A stretch of 64,000 nt of DNA, from the NCBI RefSeq assembly GCF_963422355.1, contig NC_085090.1:2535411-2599410 (forward strand), written 5' to 3'. Below the pieces are notes generated by a model. The model was not told the origin of the DNA. It searched no databases and saw only the letters and a program-made list of their open reading frames with translations. A program made the translations under genes and the position numbers. Numbering within the stretch: the first letter of the stretch is position 1; every line of letters begins with the position of its first letter. Shown in pieces: positions 34,744 through 47,097 of the stretch. This stretch comes from Corticium candelabrum (lineage: Eukaryota; Porifera; Homoscleromorpha; Homosclerophorida; Plakinidae).

Positions 34744-35756
34744 ATGCCTCGAGGCAAACGCTTGAGTCCAAAAACGCGAGGGAAAATTGAAGCCCTTCAC
34801 TCAGTTGGCCATTCTGTGCGTCAGATCGCAGCTTTTGTCCGCCGCTCCAGGAATTCGGTTCATCAGTGCCTGCAACGGCTTTCCCATGGCAGCAGCGATT
34901 ATGAAAAACGACATGGACGTGGGAAGGCAACGACAATCCAAGAAGATCATCGACTGAAGAGAATGGCACTGCAGAACCGCAGAACACCATCACGACTGCT
35001 CTCGTATCAGCTGGCTGATGAAACCGGCAAGCAGGTATCAAGTAGAACAGTCCGTCGTCGTCTCAGTGAGACAGGAGTCAACGCTCGGAGGCCTAGAAAA
35101 AACAAATGCTAACAAAAAACCATCGGCGTTTGCGACTGGGATGGGCAACCACTCTTACACAATGGACTTTGGATGACTGGAAATCTGTTCTTTTTACAGA
35201 TGAGTCAAATGTCAGCATAGGAAACGATGGTACTCTGTACGTTTGGCGTCGCAAAGGTGAGGAATTTCTCCCTGAATGTTGTGATCGTACGGTCCAGCAC
35301 GCGGCTAGTGTGATGGTGTGGGGATCGATGTGTTGGCATGGTGTGGGGTCTCTGGTGAAACTGGAAGGTCGTTTGGACAGCACGGCGTACCAACAGGTTC
35401 TGGAGGAGCACATGCTTACAGACGCAGCAGCACTGATAGGAGACGACTTTGTCTTCCAGCAGGACAACGCGCCAATCCACACGTCTCGGTCAACACGACA
35501 ATGGCTACACCAGCATGACGTCACACTGTTGGACTGGCCGCCAAATTCGCCTGATGCGAATCCAATCGAGAACTTGTGGCATGAACTCAAAACTGCTGCC
35601 AACCGTCGCGAACCGAGAACTGCAGCTGAGCTCTGGAATGCTTTACAAGATGCGTGGCAGCAGATTCCAGCCGCGCGTGTCCGGAACTTGGCAGAAAGTG
35701 TTCCGCGACGTCTGGACGCAATCAGGAGGGCGAGAGGCGGGAACACTCGGTACTGA
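34744..35756 (+). pseudogene. Tc1 transposase, single frameshift
   Basis: The frame at 34744-35112 carries the paired-like helix-turn-helix (RLSPKTRGKIEALHSVGHS, RQIAAFVRRS), a GRGKATT hinge and a second HTH (GKQVSSRTVRRRLSE). The frame from 35106 to 35756 carries the DD34E core: VLFTDESNVSI, VFQQDNAPIHTSR, WPPNSPDANPIENLWHELK. The two overlap at an A6 run (35097-35102), where one extra A would restore continuity. This marks a one-base break by mutation or sequencing error. Everything else is open, and combined length matches full-size Tc1 transposases (about 335 residues). It lies between the two copies of repeat D. Terminal repeats could not be fixed with confidence. Confidence 0.88.
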
Positions 35757-35829
35757 GGAACTGGTGAAGGGCTTCAATTTTCCTTCGCGTTATTAAAACC
35801 GGCTTATTAAAAGCCACTAAACAAAATCA

Positions 35830-36065
35830 GAGAGAGAGTCTAACTTACGACGCTTACACAATCATGACGTCATATACATTTAGGTCTCGTTTTCTGCAAT
35901 GCGAAACGTAAAGAAAACAATTTAGTGTCTACAATATTCTCAAGAAACCTAACAATCAAAGCGGTAACTATTAATTTCTTAACAATATTAATAGTTGGTA
36001 AATTGTGACCTAATTATTGTGTTACTACATGCCCACAGCGGAGTGTCCCTATAATTTTGTCCAAG

Positions 36066-36138
<73 letters not shown>

Positions 36139-36370
36139 CGTAAAGCCACGAATAAAGCAAGCCTTAATAAAAGCCGACTCTGAATAGTAACTGTATTTCT
36201 TGGCTTTGATCAAGGATACGGTTAACTCATCGATTGTCGAGTCGTTAGTATATCGTTATGATCATTAGTTAGTAACCGTAGGTAACACGGAGAAATATGT
36301 CCGAAAGCCGATACGAGAAAGAATACGCAAAGTAGTGGAATATTGATGGGAAATAGCGAAAAACTCATTA
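35830..36370. other. Tc1 downstream flank with TA repeat
   Basis: No gene. GAGTGTCCCTATAATTTTGT near 36041 resembles the terminus of Tc1-like elements and ends next to a TA microsatellite (36070-36137). A weak, imperfect counterpart (GGCAATAGGGACACC) lies near 34090, also beside a TA run. These might be the element's ends but similarity is poor. Confidence 0.4.
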
Positions 36371-36468
36371 TGGGATTCTAACCTATTCTGCACACTCGGT
36401 ATTTTCGATTCCCACAAGAAACCCTCTCTTTCCCATTGTGGTATGTATCACGCTGTGGGTTATTTTGG
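36371..36468 (+). repeat. Direct repeat flanking repeat D copy 2 (left)
   Basis: This stretch (TGGGATTCTAACCTATTCTG, later GATTCCCACAAGAAACC and CACGCTGTGGGTTA) is repeated in the same orientation at 38382-38512, on the other side of repeat D copy 2. The right copy has about 38 extra internal bases. Repeat D copy 1 lacks such flanks. Confidence 0.8.
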
Positions 36469-36479
36469 TATGGTATAAT

Positions 36480-38378
36480 ATAGTTATGGTATAGATGATA
36501 CAATTTCATTGATTAGAGATTTGTGTACTAATTGCCATCGATGCCTTTAGTTTCAGGTGTTGCAACAACTATTGCTTCTCAATCAAAATCTACTTCTGCA
36601 GAAATAGAGCAGGCGGCTGACTGCAAATTAAGTAGGGTCTTTTTGATTGCTGTGGCTGGTAAGACTTCTGGTAGTTGAAAGAATTTGCTGTTCGTCTTGC
36701 TACAAACAAGTTCACTTCATCAACAATTTCTGTAATAGAACAGCAACAATCATATTCAGTGTTTGACCAAGATCATCAAATGCTGGATGATTGGACCATT
36801 AATGTTGTCACAGAAGCTAGATGTCGTTTCATCATGGAAACATTTCTGAAAATGCACAAGAAAGCTCAATCGAATTCCATATTTGACGCAGAGTTAAAAG
36901 AGTACGTTTCAAGGACAGTAAGTAGACAACGTATGCAAGTCAAGTCAACATCAAAAGTGTTTTGTAATTTGAAACTAGAGAAAGCTATAGCTAGTTAATG
37001 CATGCGAATCTTAATATCAAACAAGTATAAGATACAGAAGGATCGAACTGTGGATGGCAGTAACTAGAATGCAATTGTAACAGAAAATCAAGGCAGACAG
37101 ATTTACGTAAAGATAGACTTCGCTGAATATCCAAGTTACTAGAGTAGAAGAGTAAACACAACTACAACTTAGGTAAGTCACCAATAGCACGTTTGATTGG
37201 CAATTTATCTTTTTCCAGAATAGTAATAAACATCATTGTTTGCCGCAAGACTCTTGTAACCTTTTAAGTCTAAACATGAGCATGATTCATGTAGTCACCT
37301 TGTTTTGATAGCTACCGGTATCCTAATCTGCCTCAGCACGTGTGAGAGATTTAGTTCTGTCATCTAATAGACATTATGCCATCAAGCCAACATGTGGTTG
37401 GTTGTAAGAAGCACTGGATAGTCTTATAATTTTTAGAGAAAGTTAGCAACATGATTGTTTATGCTTTTCATATGCCTTTCCCTTCTCTTCCCTAACTTAA
37501 AGTTCAAGCCTAGATTCTGAGTTGCGAGGGCATGGGTGAGTAACAACATGCAACCTATAGAAGCAATGAAAATGGTTGGTTGATTCTTACTTTAATATAT
37601 GAACAGAGCAAACCTACAACTTATCTTTGCAATTAATAAAGTCTTTGCTAATAATTTGTTCTATTCGTCAGCATCTACAAAAACAAAAATTACTAATAAG
37701 TCACAATACATTGGACAAATCTGCTATTGATAGCGATAAGACTATCAAACAGACTATCAAATCCAAAAGACCGAGGTTTCTACTGACGAATCCAATGCCA
37801 TGTTTAAAGAGTCAGCGTCTTCGGGTTTTCCGTTTGACCAAAACCTATTTGCTGACATTATGTCAGCTACGTATATAGCAAGCAAATGAAAGAGAACAGT
37901 TTGCAACAATTCAATCCAATCTTTACATTCATAGGCCACAAACCTTGTTCAAGGCAGTGGTGCGTTAGAATACAACTTTCGTACATAATCTTGCAGTGCA
38001 AATTCCTATACACACACATTTTGACTTGTCTTTGATTTTAATAATTAAATCAAATTCTGTTTGTACATATCTCAAAATAAATTACTCAATCCTGAACCAA
38101 AATAATGTTTAACTTCTACAAACAAAACAAGAATCATTAACGATTCACAAAAATGCTACGCTAATCTGTCTTTCTATGATTCGTTACACCCGAGCAAAGC
38201 AACAATCAATATTTGAACTGTGCATTTGCATGTCTTCTGTTTGTTTTGGACTACTTCTATCAGTTTGGGATAATCATGATACTGTCTTGGAATACACTAA
38301 TTATAAAGAGATGTATATAGTTTTTCTAAATAAACGGAGTCTTATTACAAAAATAGTAGCAATAAGTTGATGCAGTCA
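36480..38378 (+). repeat. Unrecognised 1.9-kb repeat D, copy 2
   Basis: This is the second copy of the repeat at 30885-32762. The longest frame here (36675-36998) starts with KEFAVRLATNKFTSSTISVI and matches no known family. The equivalent frame in copy 1 is broken. Copy 2 is bracketed by a pair of roughly 100-130 bp direct repeats. Confidence 0.85.
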
Positions 38379-38381
38379 GAG

Positions 38382-38512
38382 TGTGGGATTCTTAACCCAT
38401 TCTACACACTCGGGATTTTAGATTCCCACAAGAAACCGTTTCCAAACCGAAAATGGTGGGATTTACGGAAACCACCTCTTTCCTATTGTGGTATGTACCA
38501 CGCTGTGAGTTA
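38382..38512 (+). repeat. Direct repeat flanking repeat D copy 2 (right)
   Basis: This is the counterpart of 36371-36468 in direct orientation. It contains an extra segment around GTTTCCAAACCGAAAATGG. Together the pair brackets a 1.9-kb unit, as short LTRs or a duplicated target would. Confidence 0.8.
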
Positions 38513-38929
38513 CTTTTGTCAAATGCGCATCTATAGATAAAATTTAAGGCGTATAAATTGCAATTAAGAAATGCATTAATTAATATATTCAGGAAATTAT
38601 CAAATTACTGCTTGCGTTAGCTGCACAGTAAACGATTTGAAAAAACAATGATTTATTTCTAGTGTAAACAAAGTTTCTCTAGACTAGCTCTAGCTAAGCA
38701 CTTTACCTGATCTAAGTATGCTCTTTAGCTATATCTACAATAATCCAGTTTTTGTCTTCGGACTTTGCTTCGGGTGACGCTCTACTAAGATGTATTTGGG
38801 CAGAAGAGTGTTCAAGTCCTTGCAGAGAATAACGTTACAGCTCTTATGTGTCAGACCTAGAATAGAGAGATATATAGATATTGTAAAATGCACTAACTTA
38901 ATTAAATAATCAAAATTTTCTTCGTAATG

Positions 38930-39480
38930 TCATAGATAAGATCTGCATTTCCGTCCCTGTTCGGTTCCTCTCCGTTGACAGTCTTTTCTGCTTACTTCGC
39001 TAATTTCTTCGAGGTGTTGGCATCGTTGACGTTTACGGATTCTAAACCCAGACGGACTTTCATTGTGGGTGGAGACGTCTGAATACTTATTTCCAGCTCG
39101 GGTTTCCGTAAGACGAGATGGAACTAATAGTAGAGTCTGAACCCGAGTTGATAGCACGACTGACGACGTTCACTTTCTAGTAAATGAGAACCACATTAAC
39201 GCATGCATGCGAATGACAATCTACGGATGGATCAACTTACCGAAAGAAGAAGGCTCTTCTTGTATTTCTGGATTCTTCTCCACTCGATCAGTAATAAAAT
39301 CACGTGTTTCCAAATGCCCGCTACAGAAATAACATGTCCAAGTTTCTATAGTTCATATTAGTACGTATAAAAGCTGTTACTTACGATATCCGAGTTTTGC
39401 TAGCCTAGCAACTTCGAGTGGATTTCCAGCAAAATTGGGGCGAGAAGAATGCTATTCTAGCCGCCATCCATATCACTCAT
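38930..39480 (-). other. Candidate minus-strand exons, unrecognised
   Basis: Minus-strand blocks look coding and end at good donors. One near 39380-39460 (NFAGNPLEVARLAKLGY) ends before GTAAGT. One at about 39242-39330 (HLETRDFITDRVEKNPEIQE) also ends before GTAAGT. A last block ends in TGA at 38930 (GFRIRKRQRCQHLEEISEVS). Phase fits between the last two if the acceptor is CGTCGTCAG near 39163. The first junction does not fit cleanly. The family is not recognised. It may be a decayed host or transposon gene. Confidence 0.3.
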
Positions 39481-39647
39481 TTCTCTGCAGACGATCGAGA
39501 TAAGCCGTTCTTACTACTAGTTTGCGCAGGTATTATTTGAAGAAATTTTTGATTCCTTACTTTGCCAGTATGTCGCGCGCAGATGTGGGCTTAGAATCTT
39601 CAATTGGTTCGGTATCGCATTTAGAGGTAGACCGAGATATCGCCTTA

Positions 39648-40173
39648 AGCCCGGTTCACACTACGACGCTGGAATAGAGAAAGGTTCTAATCGAGCATCC
39701 TAGCCGGAAGTGACCCAGCGTCCGATGACATCACGTGCTCCGCTTCAACCAATCGAAAGTCAGCCACTGGACGTATCCCGGAAATTCTATTCATTCACAT
39801 GGCATCGATCATTGATTCGTAGATGAACTTTTCTTTGAGTGTGAGCGTGGTTTTCCCTGCATTTGGCAAGTTCAGTCAAAGGACTACAAGGGCATAAGCA
39901 TGAAAGAAAACGACTGATCGAGACTACGGCGCAGCAGCTCAACAAAAGCAAAACGTCGTCGTCCATGTCTGTCGCAAGTACATTGTACACTCGTGGTTAC
40001 TTTGCAGCGCCAGACGACAGTTGCAGTGTGTTCTTTGTGCGATGGACGCTCGTCAGACGCAATACTGTGAATGGTACAGCGCCAGCGTCGTCGCTGACGC
40101 TCGTGTGAGCGTCCTTGTCAGCGTCGAGGACGCTCGGAGGACGCTGTGCCAGCGTCGTACTGTGAACCGGGCT
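39648..40173. mobile_element. Complete Harbinger-type MITE with MADF fragment
   Basis: The left end AGCCCGGTTCACACTACGAC and the reverse complement of the right end AGCCCGGTTCACAGTACGAC match at 24 of the first 25 bases. TTA flanks it at 39645-39647 and 40174-40176. The ends are packed with GACGCT/AGCGTC hexamers. The interior keeps a partial MADF coding start in broken frames, related to the 12.5-kb and 47.1-kb copies. At 526 bp without a transposase it is non-autonomous, and its ends fit mobilisation by a Harbinger nuclease. Confidence 0.9.
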
Positions 40174-40176
40174 TTA

Positions 40177-40750
40177 CTCGAGTACAAGGCTCCATACCGA
40201 AAAAACCCAATGGTTGCAAACCTCAGTACTACAAACTCCATATCTGGATGGGACTGGATCTCTCTCCCATCGCGAGTTTCGGTCTGTACATGGAGGTCTC
40301 CACCTTGGCACAACTAGCCCCTACACCGTGCTACAATACGTCCTTCCAAAGAGATACGAACGGATGGACATGTCCTGGAGTTTGGTGTTGTACGGTGACA
40401 CTCGGAGAGAAAGGTGCTCCAACCCCTGTGGCCTATGACGCTGCCTCGACCGATACGCTCTACACCACCATGGAGGAAATCGCTAGTGGTACCTGTCGAG
40501 TCGATTATTTGGAACCTTGGTTTGCAGACGGAAGAGTCAAGGCCGAGTCTTGAGAAGGCTCTCGCGGATGTGGACGGTACCGTAGTGGGGTACTTTCCTT
40601 GGAAGGCCACGAAAGTGCACTACGAAACCATCAAACGCAAACGAGATTTCCTTCGAGAGAGTACACCCAAGATAGATAGAACTATGGAAGACGGTTCGCA
40701 TTATTCTGCCAAATCGCTTCTGGACTTGGACCTGTCTGCTCCCTCGTGAG
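40177..40750 (+). pseudogene. GC-richer coding-like island, plus-strand part
   Basis: Base composition rises compared with surrounding AT-rich sequence. Overlapping frames look coding in turn: LEYKAPYRKNP at the start, SPYTVLQYVLPKRYERMDMS in another frame, then EKALADVDGTVVGYFPWKA and DRTMEDGSHYSAKSLLDLDL to the stop at 40747. The switch between frames implies several indels. The family is not recognised. LEYKAPYRK faintly recalls the core of YqaJ/alkaline-exonuclease proteins, but too little remains to claim it. A MITE (39648-40173) is inserted at its 5' edge. Confidence 0.4.
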
Positions 40751-40949
40751 AGTGCACGTGCGAAGATGTGTACAGACATCGCTGGGTGCGAAAAATTGAG
40801 TACCTACCCGTCTGCCTGCCTACCTACCCACCTACCACCCCTCTGCCTCTGCCTGCCTACCGGCCTTTATTTATGAATTTTCTTTATCTGTCTATTTTTG
40901 GATTTTGTTTGTCTAACTGTTTTGAATTTTTCTGTCTGCCTGCATTTTT

Positions 40950-42160
40950 AGATTTCCTCTGTCTCGCTACCTACATACATGTCTTTTTGGATTTCTCTGT
41001 CCTCTGTGCTGTATTTTTGGATTCTCTCAACTGGTGCCAGGTCCAAACTATAGAACGAACCCCAACAGTTGCATAGCATGAGGTTCCAGTGGGAGAATTC
41101 AAATTCGTCGCAGGGGTAGAGACGTTGCCGTACTATATACGCGTTCTTCCCTTCAATATCGTTTAGCACTATCCGATCTTGTATATCTTCCAAGGAAACG
41201 TAGCCAACGATTCCCTACACGTATTCTTGCGGAGATTAGTAAATAGTTGCAACATGCAGAAAACGAATCCTGCAATATTGTCTTCCACGTCTCCATATCC
41301 GAAAATAGCTCTCTTGGGGCTCCAAGTAGTACGTTCTCCTTGTCACATACAACTCAGTATCTCGACATATTGTAGGCAACAACACCTTGCTATACATATT
41401 TGTGCAAATTGTCTAGAAAGGTGTTATATCCTTTTAGCATTCCTCTTGCAAGGTCTTGCCTTGGAGAGAAGATGGAGCCTTTTGCCTTTTTCGAGTAGCT
41501 GTTCCGTGAATGTGCAACTCCATGTGGTTCTCCAAGAGCTTCGGCTTGCACCGTATATTGTGTTCGATATAAGTGTTGAACTTGGAGAGCCTGCCCTGGA
41601 TCTCGAGTGCGTACCTCCACGTATCCTCCTCTCTCTACCTCCTCTAGTCTTTGCTACCATATGGACAGCCGGATGGGAGTGTCTCGAACCCCATACACTG
41701 CTCGGAGTCTGGGTCCAGAAATCGCATTTCGTCTGGCGGGGATGTGGAAGACTTTGTGGCGCACTTGTGGTGCTCTCTCCAGCACTCGATGTGGCAGCCT
41801 CTCCAGCTTCCTATACGACGTCTTCTTTGGTGTTCCGTGGCACCCTCTGTACCACTCGTCGATACCATTCGCTGTGGCATCCTCGCTCTCCCGTGGAGCC
41901 TGCAGTGGTCGATCTATGAAAACGGGAGCAAGTTCGAAGCACAAGACCTTTCTTTTGCTTTTGGTCGTGCAGACGTAGCGCGTTCGCAGAAACATGGGAT
42001 GTGCCAGCAAAGATGGATTGGCTTGCAGTATTCCTTCGACGAGTTCGTGGGAAGCGTACAGCTCTCCTTCGATCTCCAGTGCATACTTCGCGACACTCCG
42101 GTTGATGTACGTGTTACGCAGCTCTGACTCATAGTCCAGTCCGAGCGTTTCACATTCCAT
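40950..42160 (-). pseudogene. GC-richer coding-like island, minus-strand part with internal repeat
   Basis: The minus strand opens MECETLGLDYESELRNTYIN and runs to 41654. Further pieces continue in other frames down to about 40950 (ending with RQRLYPCDEFEFSHWNL). Two parts resemble each other: YALEIEGELYASHELVEGI near 42050-42100 and YALEIQGRLSKFNTYIEHNI near 41555-41610. Each is followed by an LL..HM/HP stretch and a KRK/RKRQK basic end, suggesting a duplicated domain. The part converges on the plus-strand island across a CT-rich, CTAC/CTGC repetitive stretch. The family is not recognised. Origin from a different genome, viral or mobile, is an inference from composition. Confidence 0.35.
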
Positions 42161-42689
42161 TGCATATTTTTTGTACGCTTGTATCTATATGCAGACGTGG
42201 CACATGCGCATTCTATTCCACATTCCGCTCCACTTCCATGTTTTACATTGTGCATCGAGAATGGAACTGTTTGTTTACGCATGTGCAGCAAAATTCAGGA
42301 GCAACGGTTCAGCTGTAATAATTAGGTTCCGGAATAGAGTTGTTAGGAAGCGCCAGGTGGACGTGCCATATTTTGTAAGTAGATATTACAACTCCTGCAT
42401 CACTTTAAGTGATTTAGTAACATTTTCTAGGGGGGCATCCAAGCACGATATCTGAATCGTCTTTGTGTTGCAGACGTTCTTGTCGGGATCCTCAAAGGCC
42501 AAACGTGACAGCAAGCATCGGAACAAAGAATTTGATGAAGAGTGACGAAAAGACTTTCTATGGGTTGAAACAACATACGAAGGTGATGAAAGAGAGGTTA
42601 CAGGTATGTTTTGTCAATTCTGCTGAAAACACAGCCATAGAACACTAAAGGTACGTACAGGAAAGACTTCATGGATAGACATTCCTTGC

Positions 42690-44407
42690 ACAACCATGAC
42701 ACATGACGCCCATCGACGCCGTCAACAATCGGAAAGTCATTGCCAAGCTGTCTGTAGTGAAGAACAGCTTGTACTGCAGTAAAAACGGATAGAGTTTCTA
42801 CTCAAATTATTACTGAAGTTATTTCTGTAGAGAGGAGATTGCTCATACCACGAAGTTTATGTCACTGCTAGAAATGGCAAAAATGCTTGGTGTAAACTAC
42901 CTTGATGATGTTAGGAAGGGTTTCAATGCTTCTTTCACATCAGAGCGTTTTGTTGAAGAGTCTTTACATGCATTGGCTGGTGTCATTAAAGATAGCATCT
43001 ACAAATATCTGAAGTCATCACCCACCTTTTCCTTGATAATTGATGGAACTATTGATGTTGCTGTTTGCAAAGAGTTAATTGCTTATGCAAAATATGTGAG
43101 ACAAAGCGTGTCAGTGCCACATACTGAAGTTCAGACATAGTTTATTGGAATTCTGAATCTTCAAGATGGACGAGCAGAGATCAAGCACTGATAGATACAT
43201 TTTCTTTGAAAGAAGACCTTCATCAGCAAAAGATGGTGGCTCTTGGAAGTGACGGAGCACCTGTCATGATTGGTAAAAGATCTGGTGTTGCACAAAGATC
43301 TCAAGAGACCATTCCTCACTTAATCAGCAACAACTCTGTTGCTCATTGTTTGGCTATGGCTTCTGCTCAAAGAAGCTAATGAAATACGCTATCTCAAGCT
43401 ATTCAAGTGTACATTAGCACTTTTGTTCCAATTTCAAGAAAACTCACCCGTACGCACCGCTGGTCTGAAACACATCCAGGATGTGCTTAAAGATGCTTGC
43501 ATAAAACTCAAGCAAGCTAAAGATGTTTGATGGTTAAGCCATTCACTTGCCGTCAGCTCTTTGCGCCGGTGCTTTCCATCTGTACTAACAAGTTTAAACT
43601 ACGAAGCAACAGAACGAAATAATACTCAAGCAATGGGACTATTGACGGTCTGCCAGAAGTTCAACTTTATTGCATCACTTCCACTACTCTCTGATGTTGT
43701 TCCACCCTTAGCAAACCTTTCCACAAATGTTTGCCGAAAAAAGCCTTAACTACACTAGTGTAAGAACCCTAGTAAAAGGAACAAAGGCAGCCATATCCTC
43801 GCTTCGAAGTCAAAGAGGGACATTTTTGCAACATTTGGAAGAAGAATTGCCGCGCTTGGCAGAATATGGAGTACAGCAGCCTACAGATGCACAGCTGAAT
43901 TCTTTTCGCTTACAAATTGAGCAACACTATCTTACAAACGGAGTCCAGCATTTGGAACAGCGCCTTCCTCATTCAGGAATTATCAGTGCATTCGATGTGT
44001 TTGCAGGCAATGACTTTCCAGATGACCAAGAATTGATTAGCACACACGAAGATAAAGACATATCGACGCTGGCCAAGCACTTCAGTCCGAATATTATTAA
44101 TTATAGCGAGTTACTAGTAGAGTGGCCGGCTTTCTGTTATGCAGTATGTATGGCTGATTCCAGAAACTGCACTGACACGCTAAAGAGACTAAAGCAGTTG
44201 AATGCAACTGAAGTCACAGAACAGTTGATTACCGTACAAGCTTTGCGTGAACTCTACCCAAATCTAAGCTCTCTTGCTTGCATTGGATTGGTAATTCCAA
44301 CATCTACAGTTGATTGTGAAAAAGGGTTTTCTACAGTTGGTCGCATTAAGACACAGAAACGCAACCGTCTATCCTTTCCTGTGTTGGAGAGACTTCTTTA
44401 CATCTAA
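42690..44407 (+). pseudogene. hAT-like transposase pseudogene
   Basis: Broken frames follow the order of a hAT/ZNF862-like protein. An N-terminal stretch (EEIAHTTKFMSLLEMAKMLG, then FSLIIDGTIDVAVCKELIAY) gives the first catalytic-D region. VALGSDGAPVMIGKRSGVA with HCLAMASA gives the second. The 43727-44407 frame carries the C-terminal dimerisation region (VIPTSTVDCEKGFSTVGRIK). Stops at about 43138, 43377 and 43528 and frame changes rule out function. No inverted repeats were found. It belongs to a different hAT lineage from the two intact elements in this window. Confidence 0.75.
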
Positions 44408-44932
44408 ATAAAAGGACCAACTTTGTCAGAGGACAACTTTAATGCAGCCTGTAACAAATGGGCTAAGTGCTCGCAATAGAAGAGTTGACGATTCAAAGTA
44501 GCTTGTATGACACTGACAGTTACAATGTAGTGTTGCTAACACGTTTTGCGAAATCTGCATCTTCAGCTCCGTGTTGGATTTGTGGGTGTACACATAACGG
44601 CTTAGCCGGGGTCTCTCTCTATCGACCATCGCAATACGTTCACATCTACCTTTGACAAAATCTAAAATTTAAACATATACTGATATGATGTAATACTGGA
44701 CCTACTGCAGTAGCTGTAAGTCTTGCATGCATAAAGCTCAAGCAAGTCAAATGTAAATATGGCAATTACCAGTGTAAGCCCACTATTGAAAACTCATAAG
44801 TAAGGTGGTGTAAGTGAATTAGTGTAGAAAATTTCTATTTTTCAGCTTGTAAAAATGAATTGTTTAATTGTTATTACTAACTATAATTGCGTCTTGGGGT
44901 AAACTTTGGCCTAGTAAAATTACATAGCAACT
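44408..44932. other. Stretch without recognised gene
   Basis: This is non-coding sequence between the hAT pseudogene and R1 copy B. No element ends or exons are supported. Confidence 0.5.
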
Positions 44933-46503
44933 TTTGGACAGCTCACTGACATTGAACGTAAAAAAGTTTGTTGTCGACACGTTAGCACAGAGTTCATTCC
45001 TAGTAATGCTCCGATTGACCAATAAAGGTTATTCATTCATCACTTTCAGCTAAAAAGTTCAAAATACTTTAGTTTAACACAACATAAACTATAACGAAGA
45101 CTTTGGAGTCAAGAGATACCCGATTATTCACCACTGCGATTATTGCAAACAGGTGCATCACTTGAAAGCTGCAGAGTGGAGGACTATGATGACAAACGTA
45201 AAACTTACAACAATTCTGTAAACATACGTGTTGATGACATAGGTATTTGTAAATACTGAAGTCAAGACGCTATTTCACCATGTTTGTCGGCTTGAGTTTG
45301 AAATTAGTCCATGCGTAAGCAAAATTGAATTGAGTGAGTGTTGCAGTGATGGATTTGGGTGGCCATGCAGTAGCCAGTTTGCGCATTGTTTCACTGGATA
45401 GTACTACTAGACCCCTAGATACTCTGAGCAACAAAACGTAAGGACAAAGTTATTTGATACATTGCAATAATTTATCACATATTTGCTGTAATATGATGCA
45501 GCAGCTGTAACAAAGAATATCAGCCGGAGAATGCTGGCACAGCATTAACTTACGCGTAGCTCTATGGTTGGACGACAGATGCTAAGCAACAAATTTACTG
45601 TAAACTGTTAGTGATTTTGTTCTTGCCGCAAATGAACTGCACTCAGACACGATACCTATATTGTACCGGCAGTGGGTATTGTCAGGCAATGGATTACACC
45701 GATCAATGTTAGTTACTTATTGCTGCAGGTCTACGCGATCACTTGTTGTGTTCCTATATAGTTGAATGGACGAAGAAAAGGCCATTTATGTATATTTCTG
45801 CACCAAGTTAGCTGTCATTGACCACCAATGACAACGAGAGTTCTGTAAAAAAATGAGCTCGGCAATGGTAGCCCGCTGCCAAAAAGGATCAATCTCGTCC
45901 AATGCAACTCCATTGCGTCTGGAATAGCAGGAGTGACCGAACTGGGGGAAGAGAAGACAATTGCTCCTCCAATATTGGGACTGGTCAATACTGGCCGGGC
46001 TTCGCCCCTCGATCAGTTAGAGACAGAATTTGGGGTAGCGAGGTTGGTGTAGATGACTCATTGCACATTTCATGTGGTCAGCCTTCTCCGCGTTGCGTAA
46101 GATGTATAAATAATATTGGATAGTGTTGCAGTTGACTGACTTGTGTGCATGCTGCTCTGACAACCTCTGTCACAGGTTAATCAATGGTAAACCGAATGGC
46201 AACAGTCTGTTATAAAATGCCACTAATTCAAAGAAGCTTTAGCCACCTCTGAATAGAACTCAAAACGCCAGTTCGTCAACTCTGGATTCCACAACTGACA
46301 ATCGAAGCAAATGAATATATCCGAGTGCAACAACCAAAACCATTCATGCACGTACGTAACCTGGAGGGACACAAAGAAGCGATCTAAGCTAGTTTGTTGG
46401 GAATAGCCTGTGTGTTGTAACTCTCTCTATTGCAGTGAAAGTTGTCTCAGACAGAGCCAAAGCTTGGAAACGACTTGCTAGAGTATTATTAGATGTCCTA
46501 GTA
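44933..46503 (+). repeat. Dispersed repeat R1, copy B
   Basis: It realigns with 735-2598 from the TTTTGGACAGCTCACTGA block onward, and with copy C. It contains the uninterrupted CAGTG target (45670-45674) that was duplicated by the hAT in copy C. It is followed almost at once by R2 copy B, whereas in copy A about 5.5 kb separates them. Confidence 0.87.
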
Positions 46504-46842
46504 CTATACAACTATACAGCATTTGCCGAAATAGAAAGTGTAACTAAATAAAGATTGTGATGGGATGCCTCTAAGGCAGTCATTAGAACTACTCATACAA
46601 ATACAAACACAGGATAAGATTCTTGCTCGAAAACATGCAATTAATATTCACCCTCAGTTACGAAGTCGATTTCAATGTATCGAAATGCCAAAGTTAGGTA
46701 AAAAATTGCCCAACTGCTCTTCCTTCATCACTTTCAGATGAACGGATAGAGAATTCAAATCTCCAATCAACTATCCAAAGTCGTTAGATGTAAACAGTTT
46801 CTTGATAATTTTTGCACTTTTGTTGTTATCATCAATATCATT

Positions 46843-46873
<31 letters not shown>

Positions 46874-47097
46874 ATTACTAGATACTGTCATTATAAAATT
46901 GCCGAGGTATATATCTATATAGAGAGAGCATGTGCTGGCCCAAACTCAACTGTGAGTCTGGCATCACTTGTAACAAAGAAGATCAGGCTACACCATCTCA
47001 CATTTGGCGGTTTCAATCCACAGCAAAGAACAACACCAAACAATGTATTACTAAGAATGTATTTATTCGCATTTCATGTGGTTCAATACGAATTATT

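Noticed and set aside
34070-36070. Exact boundaries for the Tc1 element from AT-rich terminal-like sequences
   Set aside because: The candidate ends match poorly and could be coincidental next to TA arrays.
40177-40330. YqaJ or alkaline exonuclease assignment for the GC-rich island
   Set aside because: Only LEYKAPYRK is suggestive. The SPDG and QvQ signatures are missing, so no family is claimed.
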